From: Chitinophagaceae bacterium
GTDB taxonomy: Bacteria; Bacteroidota; Bacteroidia; Chitinophagales; Chitinophagaceae
Direction: 5' to 3'
Assembly: GCA_017307735.1 (NCBI GenBank)
Contig: JAFKGR010000005.1
Location: 124,001 to 188,000 of the forward strand
Length of the DNA: 64,000 nt
Position numbers and translations under genes: made by a program
Shown: positions 25,661-35,362 of the stretch, piece after piece
Layout of the letters: each line of letters opens with the position of its first letter
Position numbering within the stretch: the first letter of the stretch is position 1
The notes under the pieces: generated by a model
The model's database searches: none
Told to the model about the DNA's origin: nothing
What the model saw: only the letters and a program-made list of their open reading frames with translations

Positions 25661-27691
25661 CTAAAACTTAAAAATCAAATTGGAATAAATATTTCTGCCC
25701 ATCCTCGGAATTCCGGACCAGTCATCAAACGTTGAATAATAACGGTCAAACAAATTTTCCACCCCGAGTTTCAGAATCAACTTCTGATTTCCCAAAACGA
25801 AATTCTTAGATAGCGCGGCATTTGCAATGAAATATCCCGGTTTCTGCGTTTCTCCAAATTCAATGCTGTTTCTGTTTTTGGAACTTCCCTCTACCGAGGC
25901 TTCTGCGAAGTAACTTTTTCTTGCAAACCGAAGGTTCATTTTGTAAACGAAGGGTTGCATCAATGGCAAAATCGTATTGCCGGTTCCCTCGCCATAGCGA
26001 TAAGATGCATTTGCAGAAAATATCCAGTTTGTAAACATCTTGTAATCCAGATTCATGCCTGCATTTAAAATGGAGGCATGATTGAGTTGCTCATAAATTT
26101 TAACTCCATTTGCCCCCATGCTCATGGGTGATATTCTCTCATTCTTCTTCGGAATGATATAGTCTGTTATGTAGAAGCAGGTAACCTTTCCTTTTACCGA
26201 AACCTTAGCTGTCTCAAACGTAGCTGCCGCATTGAAATTGATTGTTTCCTCATTTTTCAAATCAGGATTCCCAACGTAATCATAATTGTCATTTACATTC
26301 AGTAAATAAAAACCATAACCCTCAGAAACCGATGGGGCACGGTCACCATATCCAATCCCAAATTGATATAAAAACTTCTTGTGTTGATACGATATTTCTG
26401 AATATAAACTTCGCAACATACGTGTTTTTGCAGATTTAAGTTTTGGATAAAAAAGTTGTAAACTATTCAACCCCGATTCACTTGCTATTTTATTTTGGTG
26501 CATGCCCAAACCTCCCTGAACAAGCAACCCCAGTGAAGAACTGAAAGAAATGTTGTCTGCTACATTCAAACCGCTGTACATCGTGTTCACATCGGGCCAC
26601 GTGAGCATAAACATCTCCGGCTCCCGGGGGTTTTCAGGATACATGGTCATCTCTGCCAATGAATTATTCTTATAGCCGGAAAGCGTTGTACTAAAAGTTT
26701 GGTTTTTGTAATTCCCTTTCAGTTTGGTATAGAATCCTTTTGTCTTGCTCCATCCTGGCATATCCATGTGCATCGGAACAGACGGGCGATGACTGTCGTC
26801 CATAACATGGGTAATTGTATTAAAATAAATCTTTGTTTCCCAGAGCAACCCTTCATATTTTGAAGGAATTCTGTAACGGTATTCCAAAGAAGCAATAGTT
26901 GCTTTTGCCAGAGAAGCATCCATGGGCAATCCCGGATAACCCACATCAGTGGCCTTGTCATAAATAAGGGAACCCTGTAATTCCTGGTTTTCATTTATCT
27001 TAAATCCCGTTATTGCAGACAAGTTATTTTTGGTAAACTGAGAGAAATTAACCTCGCTGCTTTGTCCTTTTCTAAATCCTGCTCTGTAATTATCTGCTTC
27101 CCGGTGCGTAAAATCTATGTCAGTAAAAAATCTCTTGTCTGAATAATTCAGCGTGGAGCCGTAAATCTGTTGTTTATTGTTGCTTTCAAAACCAACAAAC
27201 GCTGAACCTCCTGATTTCCTGCCGGAATTAAATCCGGATTTTCTTCTCATTAAATCAATACTTCCGGCAATCGTTCCTCCAAATTCAGTACCCGACTGGC
27301 CGTCATTTATTTTAGCTCTCGATAAATTTGTGTTTTCAACGTAAGAGGTGACAGGATCCATTTTATCAGTGCATGCCTGGAAAATCCGCATACCATCAAT
27401 GGTAACCACGCTTCTTTCAGTTGCCATTCCGTTCAGCATCGGCTCCCATGCATAAGCTCCCCTCCTGATCATATTAATCGAACTGGAACTTTCCAGGTAG
27501 CTATCCAGACTTCCCAATGCTTTGTTTTCTCTAAGATAATTGGAAGATGGATTGGCTATGATGACGACCTCGTCTAATTTCTTGGTTTTAAGTGTGTCAG
27601 AAAAGGAAACGACCAGGCTATCCTTGTATTGTTGTGCTGATAAAGGATCGGCCATATAGGTTAGAAATAAAATCAAAATTATCTTTTTCAT
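25661..27691 (-). CDS. TonB-dependent outer-membrane receptor
   Basis: A 676-aa outer-membrane protein: a signal peptide (MKKIILILFLTYMADPLSAQ), a plug domain beginning KKLDEVVIIANPSSNYLREN with SVVTIDGMRIFQAC, and a long beta-barrel ending in an aromatic-rich strand (NIYSNLIFKF). The plug includes the usual GTEFGGTIAGSIDLM segment. It is downstream of a lipoprotein and a small Cys-containing membrane protein on the same strand. Met-rich stretches (SVPMHMDMPGW, MTMYPENPREPEMFM) and a CTDKMDP segment in the plug suggest a metal such as copper as substrate; this is inference. It is shorter than typical SusC proteins and no SusD partner is present, so glycan uptake is unlikely. Confidence 0.88.
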   Translation of the reverse strand: MKKIILILFLTYMADPLSAQQYKDSLVVSFSDTLKTKKLDEVVIIANPSSNYLRENKALGSLDSYLESSSSINMIRRGAYAWEPMLNGMATERSVVTIDGMRIFQACTDKMDPVTSYVENTNLSRAKINDGQSGTEFGGTIAGSIDLMRRKSGFNSGRKSGGSAFVGFESNNKQQIYGSTLNYSDKRFFTDIDFTHREADNYRAGFRKGQSSEVNFSQFTKNNLSAITGFKINENQELQGSLIYDKATDVGYPGLPMDASLAKATIASLEYRYRIPSKYEGLLWETKIYFNTITHVMDDSHRPSVPMHMDMPGWSKTKGFYTKLKGNYKNQTFSTTLSGYKNNSLAEMTMYPENPREPEMFMLTWPDVNTMYSGLNVADNISFSSSLGLLVQGGLGMHQNKIASESGLNSLQLFYPKLKSAKTRMLRSLYSEISYQHKKFLYQFGIGYGDRAPSVSEGYGFYLLNVNDNYDYVGNPDLKNEETINFNAAATFETAKVSVKGKVTCFYITDYIIPKKNERISPMSMGANGVKIYEQLNHASILNAGMNLDYKMFTNWIFSANASYRYGEGTGNTILPLMQPFVYKMNLRFARKSYFAEASVEGSSKNRNSIEFGETQKPGYFIANAALSKNFVLGNQKLILKLGVENLFDRYYSTFDDWSGIPRMGRNIYSNLIFKF

Positions 27692-27758
27692 TTCTGAAAA
27701 GTTGTAACCCCAACTACACTTTGAATGCAGTTGGGATTTGTATTAAACAATGAATGTG

Positions 27759-28631
27759 TTAGAATTCTAATTTAAAATTCAGGCTGCTCTCGGGATTTGT
27801 TTCGGTGATGGATTCTCCTTTCACTACCTCTCCTGAGCTGTTTTGAAGTATCATATTTATCACCCAGCTCCCCGTCATTGAAAAGCCGACCTTGCCATGA
27901 TATAAACCATCCGATCCCTGTATCATGTCTTCGTTTCCCATGGCGCTGTGATTTCCCATGCCGGGCATTCTTGAATCTACTTTAATTTTATAATTGCCGG
28001 CAATCGGAAAATCTCCGTTTTCTCCTTTATAAAAAAGGCCCGCAACAAAATCGTTTATGCCAACCCTGGGGTTAGCAGGTTCAACAAAAGCAAGCATATA
28101 TGTCATTCCATCATTTCCCGTTACTGAAGTATATAACTTTTGAAATTGGGAAATTGTGGAAACCACATTCACCTTATCATTGATGTCAATGGTTTGGCCA
28201 CCGGCAGTAAAATTGATTTTCAAATTCCACGAATCACCCGGTTCATTGCTTGCCATCACAAACACAATGTATCCTTCAAACAATGTTTGTTTGTTGGCGG
28301 TTTTTGTGATGCCGGAAAACGGGCAACTGTGGCTTTTAATCATGCCATTCATGTTCATGGTCATCATTGGCAACCAATTGACAGATGCATTGCTGATGTA
28401 ATTGCCACTCTTATCGGTCAGGCGCAGAAAAATCTTATTGTAACCTACTACCAACTGTCCTGAACTTTTAAATAATTCGACCTTGAACCCATTGTCTGAA
28501 AAGGTTTTTATTAATTTCAGATTTTCAACTTCATTTTCTTTGTCCGGTGAAATGTAGTCGGTCTTATTGCAAGACATCAATGTGAATAATGATGCGGCGA
28601 GCAACATCATGCTCAATACAGAATGTTTCAT
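27759..28631 (-). CDS. Lipoprotein with Ig-like/FixH-like domains
   Basis: A 290-aa predicted lipoprotein: signal sequence and lipobox with Cys (LFTLMSCNKTD). The mature protein is beta-rich with two similar modules, one containing VNWLPMMTMNMNGMIKSHSCP and the other VDSRMPGMGNHSAMGNED. Each has a Met/His-rich loop of the kind that binds Cu(I). Modules of this sort resemble YtkA/FixH-like domains. It lies 67 bp upstream of the TonB receptor and is presumably co-transcribed with it, suggesting capture of a metal at the cell surface. The metal assignment rests only on residue composition. Confidence 0.75.
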   Translation of the reverse strand: MKHSVLSMMLLAASLFTLMSCNKTDYISPDKENEVENLKLIKTFSDNGFKVELFKSSGQLVVGYNKIFLRLTDKSGNYISNASVNWLPMMTMNMNGMIKSHSCPFSGITKTANKQTLFEGYIVFVMASNEPGDSWNLKINFTAGGQTIDINDKVNVVSTISQFQKLYTSVTGNDGMTYMLAFVEPANPRVGINDFVAGLFYKGENGDFPIAGNYKIKVDSRMPGMGNHSAMGNEDMIQGSDGLYHGKVGFSMTGSWVINMILQNSSGEVVKGESITETNPESSLNFKLEF

Positions 28632-28674
28632 TCTATTTATTTTTAGTTTAATACCTGATTAAATGTTTATTGCA

Positions 28675-28710
28675 CGGGAATAATATCCCGGCAGGGATGG
28701 CATTCATCCC
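28675..28710. other. Two adjacent hairpins in the metal-gene operon
   Basis: CGGGAATAATATCCCG (28675-28690) and GGGATG/CATCCC (28694-28710) are consecutive inverted repeats in the gap between the 126-aa gene and the lipoprotein gene. There is no T-tract on the minus-strand exit side, so they may be RNA processing or attenuation structures rather than a simple terminator. Confidence 0.35.
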
Positions 28711-28737
28711 TCAAAAAAGATCAATTCAAAAAATGTA

Positions 28738-29118
28738 TTAAACCAAAACAGGCGGGTGGAAAATTTCTCTTAAATATTGGGAATTGGAAAATTTCGGGTA
28801 ATAGGAATTATTGTGAATCACATTGGTATTTGAATCGTTCAGGCTGAAATCAACATCCTGCACATAAAAGTGCACTTGTACCGGAACGCTGTCAGGGGTT
28901 ACGGGTTTATTGGTGTCGCGGTCCTTTTGCTCATCAAGATGTGTAAGCATACAAGAGCCATTGCAGTGCATTTGAGGTTTATCCTTGTTTACACAAAAAA
29001 GTTCAACGAAGAGCGGTTGGTCAACTGAATAAAGTCCGAAAAGCGCGCTGGTTCCAAGGTAATGAACAGACAGAATGATTATCGTAAGCCATGCGAATAT
29101 TTTTCTGTTCACTTTCAT
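28738..29118 (-). CDS. Small membrane protein with conserved CxNK...HCNGxCML motif
   Basis: A 126-aa protein with one N-terminal membrane segment (IFAWLTIIILSVHYLGTSALFG). A periplasmic loop contains FCVNKDKPQMHCNGSCMLTH, with three cysteines and a histidine closely spaced, and the C-terminus is rich in aromatic residues and prolines. The Cys/His/Met cluster is of a kind I associate with small proteins in Bacteroidota metal (especially copper) operons. It is the first gene of the set that leads into the lipoprotein and TonB receptor. Function is not established. Confidence 0.7.
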   Translation of the reverse strand: MKVNRKIFAWLTIIILSVHYLGTSALFGLYSVDQPLFVELFCVNKDKPQMHCNGSCMLTHLDEQKDRDTNKPVTPDSVPVQVHFYVQDVDFSLNDSNTNVIHNNSYYPKFSNSQYLREIFHPPVLV

Positions 29119-29212
29119 CTTCTATAAAACCCGGTTTAGCTTCTTTTAAACTCTTATCAGGGGTTGCGTAATTTAAATATTTGGAACTCTATTTTTTATC
29201 GCCCTGCTATTT

Positions 29213-29380
29213 TCATTTCTGAAAATTGTGTTGCAAAAATAATTCATAAAATTTTTCAAGTATAAACACGGCGAAGCTTTTAATCAAAGGAAGTCCTGTG
29301 ATGAAAAGAACTACTGCGACAAACCACGACAAACGCTTGTGTGGTGGCATTTTTTCCAAAGATGGAGTGATGGTTCGCAT
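29213..29380 (-). CDS. Possible small single-span membrane protein
   Basis: A 55-aa frame starting at ATG 29380 (a longer frame begins at 29416): MRTITPSLEKMPPHKRLSW, one hydrophobic segment FVAVVLFITGLPLIKSFAVF, and a basic/aromatic tail. The layout (positive-inside, one TM) is plausible for a genuine small protein, but there is no family match and it could be chance. Confidence 0.35.
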   Translation of the reverse strand: MRTITPSLEKMPPHKRLSWFVAVVLFITGLPLIKSFAVFILEKFYELFLQHNFQK

Positions 29381-29563
29381 GTGCAACAATTTTAAATTCG
29401 AAAATAAAATCAACAAAGAATACCCGGTTACTCAAATTTTACGCTTCAAAAATAGAATTGGCCAAATTGCTTTATTATGATCCCCATCAATCAAAATGAT
29501 GATTTAAATTCTATGATGAAAATAGCCCGTTGTGAAAATTTGGATTAACCCGTTTCCACGCAA

Positions 29564-32101
29564 TTAACGTTCCCAGAGAATCTGGTTATCTTCAAGAGGC
29601 ACTTTAATATTTCCATATTTTGGAATAACACGAACGGTGAAATCATTGGCATCTCTTTCTGTAAAAACCTGTGCCTGATAAATCTGTGAATAATTATTTT
29701 CTGCCGGCGATACAGCATTCATTTTGATCAATTCGTGATTTTTGTTATGCTCTCCATCCGCAAACAATTCAACACAAATTTTATCCCTGATTCCTTCATC
29801 CATATAAACAGGAACCTGAAAGAAAAATCCTTTCTCATTTTTTTTAACCTTCACTTCGCCGATCTTTAAGGAGTCCCATTTGCTATGCAAATCGTTTTTA
29901 ATGTCAATAATCCCGTTTGCTCCGGCACCTTTTTGTTCTGCTCTTTTCAAATATTCGGAAGCCGCGTTCAGATAAAATCTTTCGGTATATTCACGCACCG
30001 CCCTGTTCGCAGAAAAGTGCGAGGTCAGTTTGGCCATGCTGTTTCTCGACCTGTTCACCCATTTTTCAGGGATGCCTTTTTCATTTCGTTCATAAAATTC
30101 CGGAGCAATTTGTTGCTCAATCAGATCATATAATTCATCTGCTTCGATGGCATCCCAGGTATTATTATCCGAGTGCTCTTCGCCATTGCCCAATGCCCAT
30201 CCCACTTCCGGCGAATAGGCTTCTGCCCACCATCCATCCAGCACCGACAAATTCACACCTCCATTCACCAGCACTTTCATTCCGCTGGTACCACAGGCCT
30301 CCCACGGGCGGCGTGGGGTATTTATCCAAATATCCACACCCTGTACAAGCTCGGCAGTCAATTGCATATCAGAATCGCTCAGAAAAACCACATGTTGAAA
30401 CAGATTGTTCTGCTGAATAAACTGATTCCACTCACGAACCAGAGATTTTCCTCTTTCATCAAAGGGGGAAGCCTTGCCGGCGATGACCAGTTGAACAGGA
30501 AACTGCGAGCCGGTCAGTATCCTGATCAGCCTGCCAGGATCGCGCAACAACAAATTGGTTCTTTTGTATGGAACAAACCGCCGGGCAAATCCCAGCGTCA
30601 AAACGTTTGGATCAAATATTTTATCCGCCTGATCCGGAAAGGTGAATGGCAATCCCGATATCCGGGACTGTGTTTGGAATCGTTTACGGATCCAGGTTAC
30701 CAATTTCTTTCTTGATTTATTTCTAAAATCCCAAAGCGCCTCATCCGAAACTTCTGCAATATTTTTTTTGTTATCCTTCAATTCACCCCGCCATCTTTCC
30801 TTGCCGCACGCTTCCGTCCATAAATGATCTGCAAGTTCAGAATCCCAGGTCGGCATGTGAACGCCGTTGGTAATGTGCTCAACCGGAATTTCATCCATGG
30901 GCCATCGCGGAAAAAGAGTTGAAAACAATTTTCTGCTAACCTTGCCATGCAACTGACTGACACCATTTACAAAATTCGAACCGTTAATGGCCAGGATGGC
31001 TGTGTTAAAATATTCATCCTGATTGTATTTATTCTTGCGGCCCAATGCCATGAGTTCTTTGAAATCTATAGATATTTCTTTCACTGCATAATCACAAAAA
31101 TATTGCTCCATGAGCGCCGGGCTGAAATGGTCGAATCCTGCGTCAACGGCTGTATGAGTGGTAAAAATATTTCCCGCCCTTGTAGCTGTGAGCGCTGTTT
31201 CAAATGGCACTCCGTTGTCTTTCATGAATTGAGAAGCTCTCTCCAATACCAAAAAAGCGGAATGCCCTTCATTCAAATGACACACTTCAGGATGTATTTT
31301 TAAGACCTGAAGTAATTTGAAACCTCCGATTCCGAGAAGTATTTCCTGCCTGATACGCAACTCGGCATCACCACCATAAGTTTCACTTGTAATGCCCCTG
31401 TGCGCCGGCAGGTTTGCAGGGTCATTGCTATCCATCAAATACAACCTTATCCTGCCCACATGCACCTGCCACACTCTTACCCAAACCGGATGTCCCGATA
31501 AATAAACCTGAAACCGAAGCCATTCTCCATCGGGCAATCGCAGCGGCGTAATCGGCAATTGACCCGGGTCATTAAACGGAAATAAAGCTTGTTGCGATCC
31601 GTACCTGTCTATCTGTTGCCGGAAATATCCCTGCTGATATAAAAGCCCTATTCCAACGACAGGGATGCCCAGATCACTGGCAGATTTCAATTGATCACCT
31701 GATACATTTCCCAATCCTCCCGCATAAACAGGCAACGCTTCACTCAGCATATATTCCATGCTGAAAAAAGCAACCGTTTTCAGTTTTGAATCCGGATAAT
31801 TAATCTGGAACCATGCATCTGATAATTCGATTTTTTCCTGAGTGGAAAAAAATTTTTTGACCTTCTTTAGAAATACCAGGTCTTCCATTCGTTCTTTGAG
31901 GCGGGCTCTGGAAACGGTTTGCAGTACCACCCAGGGATTATGTGTTTGTTCCCAAAGTTCAGCATCCAAATCCTCCCACAACTGATCGGTCGCATGATTC
32001 CAAGACCATCTTAAATCCAATGCAAGATGGGCGAGCAATTCAATTCCCTGAATTCCTTCGGGCAACATGCCGTAAACATCTTTGCTGAAAGTTGCATCCA
32101 T
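29564..32101 (-). CDS. glgP: Alpha-glucan phosphorylase
   Basis: An 845-aa glycogen/maltodextrin phosphorylase of the bacterial/archaeal-type GlgP family (TIGR02094-like), releasing glucose-1-phosphate. The N-terminus contains LAHLALDLRWSWNHATDQLW (the DUF3417-type N-terminal segment). The core includes FSMEYMLSEALPVYAGGLG and CHLNEGHSAFLVLERA, and the PLP-binding region is WEACGTSGMKVLVNGGVNLS. The C-terminal ~100 residues form a beta-rich appendage. It is 32 bp downstream of the PEP synthase gene on the same strand, suggesting coordinated mobilisation of glycogen and gluconeogenesis or energy conservation. Confidence 0.93.
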   Translation of the reverse strand: MDATFSKDVYGMLPEGIQGIELLAHLALDLRWSWNHATDQLWEDLDAELWEQTHNPWVVLQTVSRARLKERMEDLVFLKKVKKFFSTQEKIELSDAWFQINYPDSKLKTVAFFSMEYMLSEALPVYAGGLGNVSGDQLKSASDLGIPVVGIGLLYQQGYFRQQIDRYGSQQALFPFNDPGQLPITPLRLPDGEWLRFQVYLSGHPVWVRVWQVHVGRIRLYLMDSNDPANLPAHRGITSETYGGDAELRIRQEILLGIGGFKLLQVLKIHPEVCHLNEGHSAFLVLERASQFMKDNGVPFETALTATRAGNIFTTHTAVDAGFDHFSPALMEQYFCDYAVKEISIDFKELMALGRKNKYNQDEYFNTAILAINGSNFVNGVSQLHGKVSRKLFSTLFPRWPMDEIPVEHITNGVHMPTWDSELADHLWTEACGKERWRGELKDNKKNIAEVSDEALWDFRNKSRKKLVTWIRKRFQTQSRISGLPFTFPDQADKIFDPNVLTLGFARRFVPYKRTNLLLRDPGRLIRILTGSQFPVQLVIAGKASPFDERGKSLVREWNQFIQQNNLFQHVVFLSDSDMQLTAELVQGVDIWINTPRRPWEACGTSGMKVLVNGGVNLSVLDGWWAEAYSPEVGWALGNGEEHSDNNTWDAIEADELYDLIEQQIAPEFYERNEKGIPEKWVNRSRNSMAKLTSHFSANRAVREYTERFYLNAASEYLKRAEQKGAGANGIIDIKNDLHSKWDSLKIGEVKVKKNEKGFFFQVPVYMDEGIRDKICVELFADGEHNKNHELIKMNAVSPAENNYSQIYQAQVFTERDANDFTVRVIPKYGNIKVPLEDNQILWER

Positions 32102-32133
32102 GGTTTATAACCTCTTTGGGTATTTATAAAATT

Positions 32134-34572
32134 TTAAAAAATCAACATCGAGTTTCTTCTTAGCGATGCCGTTCTTTTGCGGACAGGTTTTTTCTCCGCC
32201 CTTCTGATATTTTCAATTCCCTTCAGCAATGCATCCGCATTAAAAGAAATGCTGTCTATTCCGTTTCTTACAAGGAACCCTGCGAATTCAGGGTGGTCAC
32301 TTGGCGCTTGTCCGCATAACCCGATTTTTGCCCCGGCACGTTTTGCCTTCCTGATCATGGTTCCTATCATTTTGCGTGCAGCTTCATTTTGTTCGTTAAA
32401 CAAATTGCTCACAATCGAAGAATCCCGGTCAATGCCCAAAGTCAATTGCGTGAGGTCATTAGATCCAATTGAAAAACCATCAAAGATGGTTGCGAATTTT
32501 TCTGCCAGAAGCACATTGCTCGGAACCTCTGCCATCACATAAATCTCCAGGCCATCAACTCCCTGTTCAAGTCCATATTTTTTCATAACCGCAATGACTT
32601 TATTTCCTTCTTCCAAAGTACGGCAAAACGGGATCATCACTTTTACATTCGTAAGCCCCATTTCACCTCTCACCTTACGGATGGCTTCACATTCGAGGCG
32701 GAATCCTTCGCGGTACAAATCATTGTAATAGCGCGAAGCACCCCTGAAACCCAGCATCGGATTTTCTTCATTAGGTTCAAAATCTTTTCCGCCAAGGAGA
32801 TTTGCATATTCGTTGGTTTTGAAATCGCTCATCCTCACAATAACGTCTTTGGGATAAAACGCCGAAGCAATGGTGGCAACGCCTTCGGCAAGTGTATCCA
32901 CAAAATATTTTTCTTTATTCAGGTATTGAAATGTCAATGATTCAATCTTATCCTTAACTGCCTGATCTTTTATTTCATTAAATTTTACCAATGCCATCGG
33001 ATGAATTTGTACGGAATGATTAATGATAAATTCAATCCGCATAAGCCCTACGCCGTCATTGGGAAAGAAAGACAATTCAAAAGCTTTGTCAGGATCTCCC
33101 ACGATGAGCATGACCTCTGTGGTTTCTGGCTTCTCGATATCAGAAAAATCATGTTCTGTTGAAGTATATTTCAGCGCACCGCTATAAACAAAACCTGTTT
33201 TTCCCTCTCCGCAGGAAATGGTAATAATTTCTCCATCTGTAATTTTATCTGTTGCATTGCCGCATCCTACAATTGCCGGCACACCCAACTCCCTTGCAAC
33301 AATGGCGGCATGGCTGGTCCTTCCTCCTTTATTGGTGATGAGACCTGCAGACCTTTGAAGCAAAGGATCCCAATCAGGACTGGTGGTATCTGCAACAATA
33401 ATTTCTCCGTTTTTCAGAGATCCTGCTTCCGCAGATGAATGTAATATCCGGGCAACACCGGTTACAATCTTTGAACCTACAGCTTCACCACTGACAATTG
33501 CTTCTCCTTTCTCCATCAACCGGTATTCTTTTACGATCATTGGATTTTTTTGCGAATGAACCGTTTCGGGTCTTGCCTGAATAATAAATATCTCGCCGGT
33601 TTTCCCGTCTTTTGCCCATTCAATATCCATCGGCTTCTGGTAGTGGTCTTCTATAGTGAGCGCCCAATGTGCAAGCTTTACAACTTCCACATCATTCAAC
33701 ACAAACCGTTTTTGTTTTTCTTTCGGAGTGTCTGTGTTAACCACAGAATTACCATCTTCTGTATTGCCTTCAGGCTTATAAACCAATGTTTTAGTTTTGG
33801 ATCCCAGCATTCTGCGTACAATGGCATTTTTTCCTTCTCTCAAAGTGGGTTTAAAAATGAAAAATTCATCCGGCGTTACCGTTCCCTGTACGATGTTTTC
33901 ACCAAGTCCCCACACGCCACTCAGATGAATGATATCCCGGAATCCGGACTCGGGTTCGAGTGTAAAAATGACACCGGAAGAAGCCTTATCTGCACGCACC
34001 ATTTTTTGAACACCCACAGAAATTTTCACGTGGTGGTGTTCAAATCCGTTTTCCTCCCTGTATTTGATTGCCCTGTCGGTGTAAAGCGAAGCAAAACATT
34101 TTTTCACCGCGTTGAGCAATGCCGTTTCACCCTTTATATTCAGATAACTTTCGTGCTGGCCGGCAAAACTGGCGTGTGGCAAATCTTCGGCCGTAGCGCT
34201 GCTCCTTACGGCAACTTCTGTTTCCACTTCTCCACACAATTCTGCATACGCCCTTATTATCTCTGACTGAAAATTCTGAGATAGCTCGCCTGACAAAATC
34301 AATTCCCGTGCTTTTAATCCCGTTTCTTTCAGATTGGCATATCCTGGCCTGTCTAATTGATCCATCAAGGTCTTTAATGGATTGTTCAACGAATTTTCAT
34401 CTAAAAATTTTTCAAATGCATCGGCAGTAGTAGCAAATCCATCGGGGACCAGAATCCCTTCCTCCGAAAGGTTTGAAAACATTTCTCCGAGAGAAGAATT
34501 TTTCCCGCCCACCTGTGGTAAATCAGCTATTCCGATTTCTCCGAATTTTTTAATGTACTTATTCATAGCCAA
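32134..34572 (-). CDS. ppsA: Phosphoenolpyruvate synthase
   Basis: An 812-aa PEP synthase (pyruvate, water dikinase). The ATP-grasp N-terminus shows LPQVGGKNSSLGEMF, VAVRSSATAEDLPHASFAGQ and GVWGLGENIVQGTVTPDEF. The swivelling domain carries the phospho-His motif NKGGRTSHAAIVARELGVPA. The C-terminal TIM barrel has GLMRIEFIIN, MLGFRGASRYY, SIGSNDLTQLTLGIDRDS, and KIGLCGQAPSDHPE with the catalytic Cys. Length is normal. It is the first gene of the ppsA-glgP unit, with an FNR-type palindrome 45 bp upstream, and is divergent from hsp20. Confidence 0.95.
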   Translation of the reverse strand: MAMNKYIKKFGEIGIADLPQVGGKNSSLGEMFSNLSEEGILVPDGFATTADAFEKFLDENSLNNPLKTLMDQLDRPGYANLKETGLKARELILSGELSQNFQSEIIRAYAELCGEVETEVAVRSSATAEDLPHASFAGQHESYLNIKGETALLNAVKKCFASLYTDRAIKYREENGFEHHHVKISVGVQKMVRADKASSGVIFTLEPESGFRDIIHLSGVWGLGENIVQGTVTPDEFFIFKPTLREGKNAIVRRMLGSKTKTLVYKPEGNTEDGNSVVNTDTPKEKQKRFVLNDVEVVKLAHWALTIEDHYQKPMDIEWAKDGKTGEIFIIQARPETVHSQKNPMIVKEYRLMEKGEAIVSGEAVGSKIVTGVARILHSSAEAGSLKNGEIIVADTTSPDWDPLLQRSAGLITNKGGRTSHAAIVARELGVPAIVGCGNATDKITDGEIITISCGEGKTGFVYSGALKYTSTEHDFSDIEKPETTEVMLIVGDPDKAFELSFFPNDGVGLMRIEFIINHSVQIHPMALVKFNEIKDQAVKDKIESLTFQYLNKEKYFVDTLAEGVATIASAFYPKDVIVRMSDFKTNEYANLLGGKDFEPNEENPMLGFRGASRYYNDLYREGFRLECEAIRKVRGEMGLTNVKVMIPFCRTLEEGNKVIAVMKKYGLEQGVDGLEIYVMAEVPSNVLLAEKFATIFDGFSIGSNDLTQLTLGIDRDSSIVSNLFNEQNEAARKMIGTMIRKAKRAGAKIGLCGQAPSDHPEFAGFLVRNGIDSISFNADALLKGIENIRRAEKKPVRKRTASLRRNSMLIF

Positions 34573-34616
34573 ATAATTTTATTCATCAAAACTAAATTTA
34601 GAAAGCCGTCCGGGCA

Positions 34617-34630
34617 TTGATATTCATCAA
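34617..34630. promoter_or_regulatory. Perfect FNR-type box between ppsA and hsp20
   Basis: TTGATATTCATCAA is an exact TTGAT-N4-ATCAA palindrome, extended by one more pair on each side (34615-34632: CATTGAT/ATCAATG). It sits in the 200-bp divergent region, 45 bp from the ppsA start and 143 bp from the hsp20 start. A TACCTCTG -7-like box for hsp20 lies at 34728-34735. Confidence 0.6.
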
Positions 34631-34772
34631 TGTTTCAGATGATTCAAAGCATCTGTTTGTCCGTTGACCAGAATCATTACCCTCGCTGACAGCCCTCACT
34701 GATTTAATGAGGCTTCAGAGATAATTTTACCTCTGTAAACAACATTTCATCACATATAAAAATTAAATTATC

Positions 34773-35216
34773 ATGAGCACACAATTAGCAAGAAGGAATG
34801 ATGGATTTCCTTCTTTATTCAACGATTTTCTTCTGCGGCCTTTCGACAATTGGTTTGATCCGGCATTTAGCCTTCGCCTGAGCGATACGCCTCTCGTCAA
34901 CATCTCAGAGCGCAAGAATGATTACCTGGTTACCATGGCTGCCCCGGGATTGAAAAAAGAGGATTTCAAAATCGATGTAGAAGGCAATATGCTTAGCATC
35001 AGCAGTGAAAAAGAGGAAGACAAAGAAAAAAGTGACGAAAAATTCTCACGTCGCGAATACAGTTATTCTTCATTCTGCCGCAGTTTCACATTGCCTGAGG
35101 AGGTATTGAAGGATAAGATCGACGCTTCTTATAAGGATGGTGTTTTACAAATAACCATGCCCAAAAAAGAGGAGGCTAAAAAAGCCGCAATAACCAAAAA
35201 AATAATGGTTAAATAA
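34773..35216 (+). CDS. Small heat-shock protein (Hsp20/alpha-crystallin)
   Basis: A 147-aa ATP-independent chaperone. The alpha-crystallin domain runs from about residue 40: VNISERKNDYLVTMAAPGLK, KEDFKIDVEGNMLSISSEKE, REYSYSSFCRSFTLPEEV, then KIDASYKDGVLQITMPKKEE, where the A-x-x-x-x-G-V-L motif is diagnostic. The N-terminus includes FPSLFNDFLLRPFDNWFDP, normal for bacterial class A Hsp20. It is transcribed divergently from ppsA-glgP and followed by a terminator at 35243. Confidence 0.95.
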   Translation: MSTQLARRNDGFPSLFNDFLLRPFDNWFDPAFSLRLSDTPLVNISERKNDYLVTMAAPGLKKEDFKIDVEGNMLSISSEKEEDKEKSDEKFSRREYSYSSFCRSFTLPEEVLKDKIDASYKDGVLQITMPKKEEAKKAAITKKIMVK

Positions 35217-35242
35217 AAACAGAAACATCAGCACTCAGGCAT

Positions 35243-35270
35243 CCCTGTCATTTCTATGGCAGGGTATTTT
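35243..35270 (+). terminator. Intrinsic terminator after hsp20
   Basis: CCCTGTCAT (35243-35251) pairs with ATGGCAGGG (35256-35264) with one wobble and a TTCT loop, followed by TATTTT. Confidence 0.65.
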
Positions 35271-35362
35271 CTATATACCGCAATATCTGCGCGGTAAGTA
35301 TTCAAATCAATATTTTTCTGAAACGGAAAGAAATCCTTTTTAATAATTCACACTATAACGCT

